Shown here in pieces: positions 5,982-14,322 of a stretch of 15,373 bases of DNA (position 1 is the stretch's first letter; every line of letters begins with the position of its first letter). The stretch is from assembly GCA_004525335.1 (NCBI GenBank), contig SPCL01000043.1, forward strand, positions 1-15,373, in the 5' to 3' direction. This DNA comes from Thermodesulfobacteriales bacterium (GTDB lineage Bacteria; Desulfobacterota_D; UBA1144; Nemesobacterales; UBA2774). The notes beneath the pieces are model-generated. The model was not told the origin of the DNA, did not search any database, and saw only the letters and a program-made list of their open reading frames with translations. The translations under genes and the position numbers were made by a program.

Positions 5982-8288
5982 ATGCCTGCTAAAACTAGAC
6001 TAAAGAAAAAAGGAACCCAACCAACTTCCTCCGGACTTAAAAGGAGGAAGTTGGTTGATTTCATTGCTACAAGTGTTGTAACTACAGGTGGGATTGCGGT
6101 TATATTATGCATTCTTGCTATACTAGTATTCATCGGCATAGAGACAGTCCCTCTTTTCCAAGGTGTGAAATCTGAGCTATCAAGCTCATTCATATTAAAG
6201 GAATCCCCTGAACTATCCTCTTATTCACTAGACACTACTAATGATAAGACTTTTCCTTTTATCGCCACAGGTCTCGAGGAATATAGAAAAATCGGCTTTG
6301 TAGTAACAGAGGATGGAATATTAACCTTTCTATCACTTAAAGACGGAAAGACTATTAAGCAAGTCCCTCTGAGAGGGCTTGAAGGGAGGACTATTGCTTC
6401 AAGTTTTGTCTCGGAAAACAATAAACTATATAGCTTTGGTACTAATGATGGTTTTATACTCCCAGTAACTATTGAATATAAAATAAACTTTGTTGGAGAT
6501 AAAAGAGAAATTACTCCAGAAGTAAGTGAAGGCGCGCTTTTTAAAGTTTACGATTCACCTTTAAACAAAATAGCCTATGAAGAGTCGGCAGAAGACGAGG
6601 TATCCGCTGCTGTTGCATACACAGCGGCAAAGGATCTAGTCTTTGCAGCTCTAGCAGCGCCTGAAGATGATTTTGGTTCAGAAGAACCAGAGCTGTTAAC
6701 TCACAGTCTTACTGAAAAACTTAACGGAAACTTAGTTACAACTATTGAGCTTGATAAAAGTATCGAAAATCTTTTTGTAGGTACGGAAAATGGGAAAATA
6801 TTCCACTGGGATTTAAGCGATAGAGAAAACCCGGAATTTTTAAGAGCAATAGACGCCACCAATAGTCCTAAAACTGCTATTACTTCACTATCATTTTTAT
6901 TAGGCGACCGATCTCTACTAGTTGGCGACGAAGATGGAAATGTTTCAGTCTGGTTTGAAGTGCCTGATACCTCTTCTCCTACAGGAGATGTACTTACCAA
7001 AGTTCATCAACTTTCGCCTCTTGAGCTGCCTATTACAAACATTACAGCCTCAGCAAGGGACAGAGGGTTTATAGTCTCAGATTCAGGTGGCAACATCAAT
7101 CTCTATCACGCCACATCCGGGCAAATGCTAAAAGAATTTAAGACTGACGGATCTTCTGTGCAAAAACTGTCATTCGCTCCAAAATCAGATGGAATAATTG
7201 CAATAGATGATAAAGGTAAGATGTACAACTGGAGCGTTGACAACCCTCATCCTGAAACGAATCTAAAAACTCTTTTTGGAAAGGTCTGGTACGAAGGATA
7301 TAAAAAGCCAGAATATGTTTGGCAGTCAACCGGGGGTACGGACGAATTTGAACCTAAGCTAAGCTTAACGCCTCTTGCTTTCGGAACACTGAAAGGAGCA
7401 TTATATGCTCTGTTTTTTGCAATTCCAATATCCATATTCGGTGCAATATGTGTATCTCAATTTATGCACCCCTCATTAAGAAATACCATTAAGCCTGTTA
7501 TTGAAATTATGGCTGCGCTTCCAAGCGTTGTCTTGGGGTTCTTGGCCGGACTATGGTTAGCTCCAATAATTGAGAAAATTATTCCGGCAGTGTTTACAGT
7601 GCCCATTGTATTAACAGTATTTACTTTGATAACAGTTGTAATCTGGCACTATGTGCCACGAGGGATTAAGGGGAGATTTAAAGTCGGCTCAGAGCTATTT
7701 ATTCTTATACCTGTAATTATAATCGGCATTTTAGTCTCGCTTTGGCTAAACGGGCCTATTGAAAACGCTATGTTCGGGGGAAGTTATAAAGAATGGTTTT
7801 ACAGTGTTCTTGGGCTTCAATATGATCAAAGAAACTCACTCATTGTTGGTTTTGCAATGGGCTTTGCAGTCATACCTATTATATTCACAATGTCAGAAGA
7901 TGCCTTGTCCAGTGTCCCCAAACACCTAACCGCCGGATCTCTAGCCTTAGGTGCAAACAGGTGGCAAACAGCGATCAGAGTTATACTTCCAACGGCAAGC
8001 CCGGGAATATTCTCAGCTGTAATGATTGGCCTTGGTAGAGCAATCGGAGAGACAATGATTGTTCTTATGGCTACTGGAAATACCCCTATTATAGACTGGA
8101 GTCTCTTTAATGGATTTAGGGCACTATCAGCAAACATTGCTGTAGAAATACCTGAAGCACCACACGGTGGAACTCTTTATAGAGTTCTATTCCTAGCTGC
8201 ATTACTTCTTTTCTTCTTCACCTTCTTTATCAATACGGTTGCAGAGTTGGTCAGACAACGATTAAGGAAGAAATACGGGCAACTATAA
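5982..8288 (+). CDS. pstC: phosphate ABC transporter permease PstC, long form with beta-propeller-like domain
   Basis: This is an inner-membrane permease subunit of 768 residues, more than twice the classical PstC (about 320). A basic N-terminus and one membrane segment (about 30-55) precede a large extracytoplasmic region (about 60-450) with WD/YVTN-like repeats such as VGTENGKIFHWD, VGDEDGNVSVWF and IAIDDKGKMYNW. The C-terminal transporter domain (about 462-768) carries the PstC hallmark EIMAALPSVVLGFLAGL (near 508) and an EAA loop with AGSLALGANRWQTAIRVILP (near 651-670), followed by GRAIGETMIV. Long PstC forms of this type are known from gammaproteobacteria such as Vibrio and Pseudomonas; the role of the extra domain is not established to my knowledge. 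The ATG at 5982 has no good ribosome binding site. A perfect 15-bp inverted repeat covers codons 13-26 and contains AAGGAGG next to an in-frame TTG (6051), an alternative start that would lose the basic N-terminus. Confidence 0.9.
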   Translation: MPAKTRLKKKGTQPTSSGLKRRKLVDFIATSVVTTGGIAVILCILAILVFIGIETVPLFQGVKSELSSSFILKESPELSSYSLDTTNDKTFPFIATGLEEYRKIGFVVTEDGILTFLSLKDGKTIKQVPLRGLEGRTIASSFVSENNKLYSFGTNDGFILPVTIEYKINFVGDKREITPEVSEGALFKVYDSPLNKIAYEESAEDEVSAAVAYTAAKDLVFAALAAPEDDFGSEEPELLTHSLTEKLNGNLVTTIELDKSIENLFVGTENGKIFHWDLSDRENPEFLRAIDATNSPKTAITSLSFLLGDRSLLVGDEDGNVSVWFEVPDTSSPTGDVLTKVHQLSPLELPITNITASARDRGFIVSDSGGNINLYHATSGQMLKEFKTDGSSVQKLSFAPKSDGIIAIDDKGKMYNWSVDNPHPETNLKTLFGKVWYEGYKKPEYVWQSTGGTDEFEPKLSLTPLAFGTLKGALYALFFAIPISIFGAICVSQFMHPSLRNTIKPVIEIMAALPSVVLGFLAGLWLAPIIEKIIPAVFTVPIVLTVFTLITVVIWHYVPRGIKGRFKVGSELFILIPVIIIGILVSLWLNGPIENAMFGGSYKEWFYSVLGLQYDQRNSLIVGFAMGFAVIPIIFTMSEDALSSVPKHLTAGSLALGANRWQTAIRVILPTASPGIFSAVMIGLGRAIGETMIVLMATGNTPIIDWSLFNGFRALSANIAVEIPEAPHGGTLYRVLFLAALLLFFFTFFINTVAELVRQRLRKKYGQL
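6018..6057 (+). promoter_or_regulatory. perfect 15-bp hairpin inside the start of pstC
   Basis: CAACCAACTTCCTCC (6018-6032) and GGAGGAAGTTGGTTG (6043-6057) are exact inverted repeats with a 10-base loop, beginning 36 bases after the pstC ATG. In the polycistronic mRNA this would be a very stable stem just after pstS, where many bacteria place a hairpin that stabilises pstS mRNA and lowers expression of downstream genes. It also buries a GGAGG sequence. No T run follows, so it is not an intrinsic terminator. Confidence 0.6.
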
Positions 8289-8333
8289 TCATGCGGAAAT
8301 TGAGTCCTATCATTCAGAATCAGAGTTGGGAAA

Positions 8334-9956
8334 ATGAATAAATTTTGGAAAAATGGAGATCCTTTCGTTTGGCTAACCGGTGTAGCCCTTATGTTCAGCC
8401 TTCTAATGATTGCTGGGCTTATTGGGTTAATTATGGTTAAGGGCTTAGGGTTCTTTTGGCCTACCGGAGTAACGGAGTTTGAACTGAGTAACGGCACAAA
8501 AGTCATGGGTGAAGTAACTGCCCGTGAGCAGATCAAGGGCATAAGCGGAAAATCCGATACAGAAGAAGCTAAATACAGAACCCAGCTCAAAATAGGTAAC
8601 AGAGATCTTTACGGCCTTGATTTCAGATGGATCGATGATGATCAGATAGTAGCACAGTCCGGGCCCAAGTACGCAGTAGTAATGGAGAGAAGAGAGTGGG
8701 GGAATTTTTATGGGTTCATTAAGGAAATAACTGAAGACGGGAATGCAACATGCCAGGGCAATGAAGAATGCTGGTCTAAGCTTGAAGAGGACATACCGGT
8801 TTACGCTGGAATTTTTGATGAGATCAGAAAGATTGAAAAAGGGGATATAGGCGGTATAAATAGAGAAATTGAAAATTATAGACTGAAAATCAGGGGTGTT
8901 GAGCTTAAGGGTGGAGACGCAAGCCAGATTAAGCAATATGAAGAAAAGATTGCACTTGAAGAAGAAAAATATAAAGCTAAAGAAAAAGAACTGGAAGTTT
9001 TATATCAAGAATTTACCAAAGAAAAGATAATAATAACTTCCATAGATGGAAGAGAGAAGGAAATGGCGCTTGGAAACGTCGTGCTTGCCTTCAGACCTAA
9101 TGCAATGAGCTGGCTTCAGAAGGCTGGTCTTTATGTACAGAGGGCCTGGGGATTCGTATCGGAGGAACCAAGGGAGGCCAACACTGAAGGCGGAGTTTTC
9201 CCAGCAATATTCGGCACCATAATGATGGTTCTTCTTATGAGCATCGTTGTACTTCCCTTTGGCGTTCTTGCAGCACTATATCTAAGTGAATACGCAAAAC
9301 AAGGCACAATGGTAAGAATAGTTAGAATATGTGTAAACAATCTTGCGGGAGTTCCATCCATTGTTTTTGGAGTATTTGCAGTGGGATTTTTTATCTACGG
9401 AATCGGAGCATCAATTGACAGCTTTTTCTTTGCAGAATCACTTCCCAATCCGACATTTGGAACGGGCGGTATTTTATGGGCCTCTCTCACTCTAGCGCTT
9501 CTTACTGTTCCGGTGGTTATCGTAGCAACAGAGGAAGGCTTAGCCGCGGTATCTCAAGAGATTAGACATGGTTCTCTTGCACTGGGAGCGACCAAGTTTG
9601 AGACCACCTGGAAAATTGTTATACCAAGTGCAATGCCTGCAATTCTTACAGGATTAATATTAGCCATAGCTAGGGCAACCGGGGAAGTTGCTCCTCTTAT
9701 GATCACAGGGGTTGTAAAACTAGCTCCTCAGCTTCCGGTTGATGGATACTTTCCCTATGTTCACCTGGAAAGAAAGTTCATGCACCTAGGATTTCATATA
9801 TATGACGTCGGGTTCCAGTCTCCGAATGTGGAGGCTGCCAAACCTATGGTATTTACTACAGCACTACTTTTAATATTAATAGTAATAGCATTAAATCTGA
9901 CGGCGATAGTTATAAGGAACCGTCTGAAAAAGAAATATACTACCTCTGCAGTTTGA
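8334..9956 (+). CDS. pstA: phosphate ABC transporter permease PstA, long form
   Basis: This is the second permease subunit, 540 residues against about 290 for the classical form. One membrane segment (about 12-37) is followed by an extracytoplasmic insert (about 40-285) that includes a charged coiled-coil (about 175-226, rich in E, K and I/L heptads), then the transporter domain (about 286-540). That domain holds an EAA loop with HGSLALGATKFETTWKIVIP (near 412-431) and ARATGEVAPLM. Together with the enlarged PstC it suggests an extra periplasmic assembly on top of the usual channel. It lies 45 bases after pstC. GTTGGGAAA before ATG 8334 is a weak ribosome binding site. It ends with TGA immediately followed by TAA. 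Confidence 0.9.
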   Translation: MNKFWKNGDPFVWLTGVALMFSLLMIAGLIGLIMVKGLGFFWPTGVTEFELSNGTKVMGEVTAREQIKGISGKSDTEEAKYRTQLKIGNRDLYGLDFRWIDDDQIVAQSGPKYAVVMERREWGNFYGFIKEITEDGNATCQGNEECWSKLEEDIPVYAGIFDEIRKIEKGDIGGINREIENYRLKIRGVELKGGDASQIKQYEEKIALEEEKYKAKEKELEVLYQEFTKEKIIITSIDGREKEMALGNVVLAFRPNAMSWLQKAGLYVQRAWGFVSEEPREANTEGGVFPAIFGTIMMVLLMSIVVLPFGVLAALYLSEYAKQGTMVRIVRICVNNLAGVPSIVFGVFAVGFFIYGIGASIDSFFFAESLPNPTFGTGGILWASLTLALLTVPVVIVATEEGLAAVSQEIRHGSLALGATKFETTWKIVIPSAMPAILTGLILAIARATGEVAPLMITGVVKLAPQLPVDGYFPYVHLERKFMHLGFHIYDVGFQSPNVEAAKPMVFTTALLLILIVIALNLTAIVIRNRLKKKYTTSAV

Positions 9957-10050
9957 TAAATGTTATTATTGAAAACTGTACAGCGGAGTAATATTGGAGG
10001 TCGGCATTAAATTGGGTACTCAGAACGTAGAACAAATAAGGGCAAATGAA

Positions 10051-10887
10051 ATGGAACAGAAAATAGAGAAGAATATTGAAGATACTACAAATATAGAGGA
10101 CAAGACGCCTCCTTACGCCAAATTTAAAGTTCCTAATCCTGTTGTCGAGATCAATGACTTAAACCTTTATTACGGAACAAAGCAGGCTTTAAAGAATATA
10201 TATATGGATATCCCTAAAAATAAAGCTACAGCATTCATTGGACCTTCGGGATGCGGGAAATCAACATTGCTCCGTTGTTTTAACAGACTAAATGATCTAG
10301 TTGACGGGGCTAAGGTAGAAGGTGAACTTCTGATAGATGGAGAGGATATTTACGATCCTAGTATCGATATTACAGAACTTAGGAAAAGGGTCGGCATGGT
10401 CTTTCAGAAATCTAATCCATTCCCTAAATCAATATATGAGAATGTAGCATACGGCGCAAGAATTTCAGGTGAGAACAAAAAATCTGTGTTGGATGAAATT
10501 GTAGAGAAAAGTTTGAAAGGTGCTGCTCTTTGGAATGAAGTATGTGACAGGCTAGACGAAAGCGCACTAGGAATGTCCGGTGGACAGATGCAGAGACTCT
10601 GCATAGCAAGAGCAATAGCTGTAGAACCTGAAGTGCTTTTAATGGATGAGCCTTGTTCTGCTCTTGACCCCATCGCTACTGGAAAAATAGAGGACCTGAT
10701 TACACAGCTTAAAGAGAGCTATACGATTGTAATCGTAACTCATAACATGCAGCAGGCGTCCCGTGTTTCTGACTTCACAGCGTTTATGTACCTTGGCGAG
10801 ATGATAGAATACGATACAACGGAGACAATATTTCTTAATCCTAATAAAAAGCAAACCGAAGACTATGTATCAGGAAAATTTGGATAG
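10051..10887 (+). CDS. pstB: phosphate ABC transporter ATPase PstB
   Basis: This is the ATPase that powers the PstCA channel, cytoplasmic face of the inner membrane, 278 residues from ATG 10051. Motifs are Walker A GPSGCGKST (64-72), Q-loop glutamine near 119 in VFQKSNPFPKSIYENVAYG, signature MSGGQMQR (175-182), Walker B VLLMDEP (195-201) and switch histidine near 231 (VTHNM). The PstB-typical FNRLNDL and PSIDITELRKRVGMVFQ are present. The start is ambiguous: the frame is open from TTG 9994, a GGAGG (9996-10000) lies 11 bases before TTG 10012, and AAGGG (10038-10042) lies 8 bases before ATG 10051. I chose the ATG; the longer starts would add 13 or 19 residues outside the conserved domain. Only 19 bases separate it from arsC. 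Confidence 0.94.
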   Translation: MEQKIEKNIEDTTNIEDKTPPYAKFKVPNPVVEINDLNLYYGTKQALKNIYMDIPKNKATAFIGPSGCGKSTLLRCFNRLNDLVDGAKVEGELLIDGEDIYDPSIDITELRKRVGMVFQKSNPFPKSIYENVAYGARISGENKKSVLDEIVEKSLKGAALWNEVCDRLDESALGMSGGQMQRLCIARAIAVEPEVLLMDEPCSALDPIATGKIEDLITQLKESYTIVIVTHNMQQASRVSDFTAFMYLGEMIEYDTTETIFLNPNKKQTEDYVSGKFG

Positions 10888-10906
10888 GGCATAAAAATAC
10901 AAAAAT

Positions 10907-11332
10907 ATGGCTGATGAAAACAAAAAAAAAGTCTTGTTCCTTTGCACTCATAATTCTGCAAGATCTCAGATGGCAGAAGGTATTCTGAAAAATCTTTATG
11001 GCAACAAATTTGAGGTCTTCAGCGCTGGCACTGAGCCTTCTAGAGTGAACCCATTCGCAATTAAAGCAATGGAAGAATTGGGAGTTGATATTTCTCATAA
11101 CGCTTCAAAAAATATAGATAGGTTCAAGGATATGAATATCGACTATGTAGTTACAGTTTGCGATAATGCAAAAGAATCCTGTCCTACATTTCCTGGAGCT
11201 AAGCATAATATTCATAAAGCATTTAGAGACCCTTCACAATTCAGGGGCAAAGATGAAGAAATACTAACGGGATTTAGAGAAGTAAGAGACGAAATACAAG
11301 AATGGATAAAGGACGAATTCAGCACTTATTAA
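10907..11332 (+). CDS. arsC: thioredoxin-type arsenate reductase, low-molecular-weight phosphatase fold
   Basis: The protein has 141 residues and reduces arsenate to arsenite in the cytoplasm. The phosphatase P-loop CTHNSAR (13-19) gives the CX5R motif with nucleophile Cys13; Cys85 and Cys92 in VCDNAKESCP are spaced exactly as the Cys82/Cys89 redox pair of Staphylococcus aureus ArsC; Asp108 in FRDPS is the expected general acid. All three catalytic cysteines are present, so the thioredoxin-linked mechanism is likely and a plain tyrosine phosphatase unlikely. It lies between pstB and phoU, 19 and 41 bases from each, and should be co-transcribed under phosphate-starvation control. No arsR, arsB or acr3 is in the window, so arsenite export must be encoded elsewhere. 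The ribosome binding site is weak (AGGG about 16 bases upstream). Confidence 0.88.
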   Translation: MADENKKKVLFLCTHNSARSQMAEGILKNLYGNKFEVFSAGTEPSRVNPFAIKAMEELGVDISHNASKNIDRFKDMNIDYVVTVCDNAKESCPTFPGAKHNIHKAFRDPSQFRGKDEEILTGFREVRDEIQEWIKDEFSTY

Positions 11333-11373
11333 TATATATTATCAATGTTGGGGTTTTTAAACGGGAGATATAA

Positions 11374-12042
11374 ATGATAAGACTTACAGAGGAAACCAGT
11401 AAATTAAAGAAGATGCTCTTTGAAATGGCAAGCTCCGTAGAAGAGATGATTGCAAAGAGTATTAAAGCGCTCGAAGAGAACAATATGATTCTCGCAGAGG
11501 ATGTAATAAAAAGTGATGAAAAAGTAAATGAAATGGAAATTGAGATTGATAACCAATGTATAAGGATTCTTGCGCTTCTCCATCCTGAGGCTGAGGATTT
11601 AAGAACAGTTACTATGATAATGAAAATTAATAACGATTTAGAAAGAATTGGTGACCATGCGGTAAATATTGCACAAATGGCACTATATCTTGCTGACAAG
11701 CCTCCGGTAAAACCACTCATAGATATTCCTAAAATGGCTGAGAAAGCTATAGAAATGCTTCAGGAAAGTCTGGATGCTTTTGTTAATAAAGATGCAGAGC
11801 TAGCTGTGGAAGTGTGCAAAAAGGATGACGAAGTAGATGCACTTGAACCCCAAATCGTAAGAGAGTTGGTAACATATATGATTTCAGATCCTCAAACAAT
11901 AGATAGAGCGCTCACTCTAATCTTAATTGCTCGAGGTCTTGAAAGGGTTGCAGATTTAGCAACTAATATTGCAGAAGATGCATATTATATGGCTAGTGGA
12001 AAAATCTTAAAACACCACCATACAAAGATGGAAAATAAATAA
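11374..12042 (+). CDS. phoU: phosphate signalling protein PhoU
   Basis: This is a cytoplasmic negative regulator that links Pst transporter state to the Pho two-component sensor and limits phosphate uptake, 222 residues. Two homologous three-helix PhoU repeats are visible, each with the metal-binding helix motif: NDLERIGDHAVNIA (87-100) and RGLERVADLATNIAED (187-202). The length is normal for the family. GGGAG lies 6 bases before ATG 11374. It is the last gene of the pst operon; the following 175 bases up to prmC show no clear intrinsic terminator, only short AT-rich sequence with a repeated AAACCCTAAA (12084-12093 and 12140-12149). The C-terminus has a histidine cluster (HHH, near 214-216) that is not part of the family core. 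Confidence 0.93.
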   Translation: MIRLTEETSKLKKMLFEMASSVEEMIAKSIKALEENNMILAEDVIKSDEKVNEMEIEIDNQCIRILALLHPEAEDLRTVTMIMKINNDLERIGDHAVNIAQMALYLADKPPVKPLIDIPKMAEKAIEMLQESLDAFVNKDAELAVEVCKKDDEVDALEPQIVRELVTYMISDPQTIDRALTLILIARGLERVADLATNIAEDAYYMASGKILKHHHTKMENK

Positions 12043-12217
12043 GGTTTTGTGAATCATTCATAAATCAAATATTAAGCTTAAACAAACCCTAAATCTTTAC
12101 TGACATGAGCTCTAAAAAGAGATAAGTAGACCTTGGATTAAACCCTAAAAAATTAATTGATTGTCCAATGTGCTTGAAAACATAGTGCAGACGGATAAAC
12201 TCTTGCCTTTGGGATTA

Positions 12218-13078
12218 ATGCAAATTATGCAATTAAAAGAACTTTATTCATTGGGAAAAGACAATCTTAGTCGAAATGCAATCGAAACTCCCGGGTTGGA
12301 AGCATATATCTTGCTATCTGAATCGGAAGTGATTGATAATTTGTCTGAGGTCTACGCTCACCCTGAAAAAGAGATTGATCAAGAAACTATCAATAAATTC
12401 CAAAATCTTTTGGAAAGAAGGGTAAAGAAGGAACCAATTGCATATATCATCGGGGAAAAGGAGTTTTACTCTAAGACTTACAAAGTTAATCCCAGCGTTC
12501 TAATTCCCAGACCTGAGACTGAATTATTGGTGGATGAAACGCTAGAGCTAGCAAAGCAGATAGGCTCCCCTTTAATTCTTGAGATAGGAACCGGTAGCGG
12601 TTGTATAGCTGTAACGCTGGCTTCTTATTGTAATCAGGCAAAGATTGTAGCTTCTGATATTTCTCAACGGGCTCTTAATGTTGCAAAAGAAAACGTTAAT
12701 AAGCATAGTCAAAATGATAAAATTACGCTTACAAAAGCTGATATGCTGAGTTCATTTAAAAATGATTCGTTTGATATTGTTGTTTCAAACCCACCTTATA
12801 TAACAGAGACAGAATTTGATCTATTAGACCCTGAAGTTAAGGACTTTGAACCTAAGATAGCATTAACGGGTGGAAAAGATGGACTTTGTTATATAAAAGA
12901 AATTATTTCAGATTCCAGAAGGATTTTAAAAGACGGTGGATGGTGCGTTCTTGAAATAGGATACAATCAGAGAAAGGAAGTAGAAAACATATTTACAGAT
13001 TGCGAATTTATTGATATTTCATCTACAAAAGATTTAAACGGCATAGAGAGAGTGATAAAAGCTAAATGGAAAAAATAA
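12218..13078 (+). CDS. prmC: peptide chain release factor N5-glutamine methyltransferase
   Basis: This is a SAM-dependent enzyme that methylates the GGQ glutamine of RF1/RF2, 286 residues from ATG 12218. An N-terminal helical domain (about 1-75) precedes the methyltransferase fold with IPRPETE (96-102), SAM loop LEIGTGSGCIA (121-131) and the catalytic NPPY (191-194). NPPY together with PRPETE is diagnostic of PrmC. The frame is open from TTG 12161, directly after a stop and without a ribosome binding site. I prefer ATG 12218 (or 12227) because the resulting N-terminus aligns in length with E. coli PrmC. It is not preceded by prfA here, unlike many genomes, and it overlaps murA by 13 bases. 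Confidence 0.92.
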   Translation: MQIMQLKELYSLGKDNLSRNAIETPGLEAYILLSESEVIDNLSEVYAHPEKEIDQETINKFQNLLERRVKKEPIAYIIGEKEFYSKTYKVNPSVLIPRPETELLVDETLELAKQIGSPLILEIGTGSGCIAVTLASYCNQAKIVASDISQRALNVAKENVNKHSQNDKITLTKADMLSSFKNDSFDIVVSNPPYITETEFDLLDPEVKDFEPKIALTGGKDGLCYIKEIISDSRRILKDGGWCVLEIGYNQRKEVENIFTDCEFIDISSTKDLNGIERVIKAKWKK

Positions 13079-14322
13079 TTGTAGAAGGCGGCAGGAGACT
13101 AGAAGGTGAGGTTACTGTAAGCGGCGCTAAGAATGCTGTATTGCCACTTATGGCGGCTTGCATAATAGCTGAGGGCAAAAACACTATTACCAATGTCCCT
13201 GATCTGGCAGATGTAAGAACAATGGTTAAGCTGTTAGAGATTTTGGGTGCGGAAGTAGAGTTTGAAAACGGGACACTCTTAATAGATTCGACCAACATGG
13301 ATAGCTGGGAAGCGCCTTATGATCTAGTAAAAACTATGCGCGCATCAGTTTTGGTCCTCGGGCCACTGACGGCCAGGTTTGGCAGATCTAGAGTTTCATT
13401 ACCCGGGGGCTGTGCAATAGGGGAAAGGCCGATCGATCAGCATTTAAAAGGTCTTTCAATTCTTGGGGCAAAAATAGAAATTGAAGAAGGTTATGTTGAT
13501 ACAATTGCCTCTAAACTAGTAGGCGGCGTAATTCCCTTTGATGTGTCAACCGTTACTGGGACAGAGAACCTTCTTTTATCATCAGTGCTTGCCGAGGGAG
13601 AGACAGTAATACTCAATGCGGCGTGCGAGCCTGAGGTTACTGACCTTGCGAATTTTCTTATAGAAATGGGTGCCCAGATAAGCGGCGCCGGAACAGACAT
13701 AATAACAATAAAAGGGGTCAAAAAACTAACCCCCATAAAAGAGTACGAAGTCATGCCGGACAGAATAGAGGCAGGAACATTTTTGATCGGTTCGGTTTTA
13801 ACTGGTGGAGATGTTTTGGTTAAGAACTGCCGCTTTGAGCATATGGGAGCGCTTATTGGAAAGCTTATTGAAGCGGGGGCTCAAATAACCCGTGAAGATG
13901 AGGGGATCAGGATTAAAGGAAATGGGGAGATAAAAAGCGTTGATTTTACCACTCTTCCCTATCCCGGATTTCCAACAGACATGCAGGCTCAGATGATGAC
14001 ACTAATGAGTGTTGCCAAAGGGCTTAGTATTATTACTGAAACAATATTCCCACAAAGATTTTTACATGCCGGGGAGCTAAGAAGAATGGGAGCAGATATA
14101 AAGCTTGTCGGTAACAGCGCTGTTGTAAGAGGGGTGTCCTCACTTAGTGGGGCTCCAACAATGGCTAGTGATCTTAGAGCAAGCGCATCCCTTGTTTTGG
14201 CCGCACTCGCGGGAAGTGGAAGAACAGAAGTATCGCGTATCTACCATCTAGATAGAGGATACGACAAATTAGACAAGAAACTCGAAAATTTAGGAGCTAG
14301 AATCTGGAGGGAGAAGGAATGA
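13066..14322 (+). CDS. murA: UDP-N-acetylglucosamine 1-carboxyvinyltransferase
   Basis: This catalyses the first committed step of peptidoglycan synthesis, transferring enolpyruvate from PEP to UDP-GlcNAc in the cytoplasm; 418 residues, normal length. Visible features are SGAKNAVLP with the active-site lysine near 22, the catalytic loop SLPGGCAIGERPID with Cys116 (Cys115 in E. coli), TGTENLL, PDRIEAGTFL and FPTDMQAQMM with the general base region aspartate. Presence of cysteine and not aspartate in the loop predicts fosfomycin sensitivity. The ATG lies inside the end of prmC, implying translational coupling; its own 3' end overlaps hisG by ATGA. Confidence 0.95.
   Translation: MEKIIVEGGRRLEGEVTVSGAKNAVLPLMAACIIAEGKNTITNVPDLADVRTMVKLLEILGAEVEFENGTLLIDSTNMDSWEAPYDLVKTMRASVLVLGPLTARFGRSRVSLPGGCAIGERPIDQHLKGLSILGAKIEIEEGYVDTIASKLVGGVIPFDVSTVTGTENLLLSSVLAEGETVILNAACEPEVTDLANFLIEMGAQISGAGTDIITIKGVKKLTPIKEYEVMPDRIEAGTFLIGSVLTGGDVLVKNCRFEHMGALIGKLIEAGAQITREDEGIRIKGNGEIKSVDFTTLPYPGFPTDMQAQMMTLMSVAKGLSIITETIFPQRFLHAGELRRMGADIKLVGNSAVVRGVSSLSGAPTMASDLRASASLVLAALAGSGRTEVSRIYHLDRGYDKLDKKLENLGARIWREKE

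Noticed and set aside
8177..8936. Minus-strand frames of 137 and 163 codons opposite pstC/pstA
   Set aside because: They lie opposite strongly conserved pst coding sequence and show no domain or ribosome binding site.
12084..12149. Direct repeat AAACCCTAAA upstream of prmC as an operator pair
   Set aside because: Only 10 bases, AT-rich, 56 bases apart, with no dyad or promoter geometry to support it.
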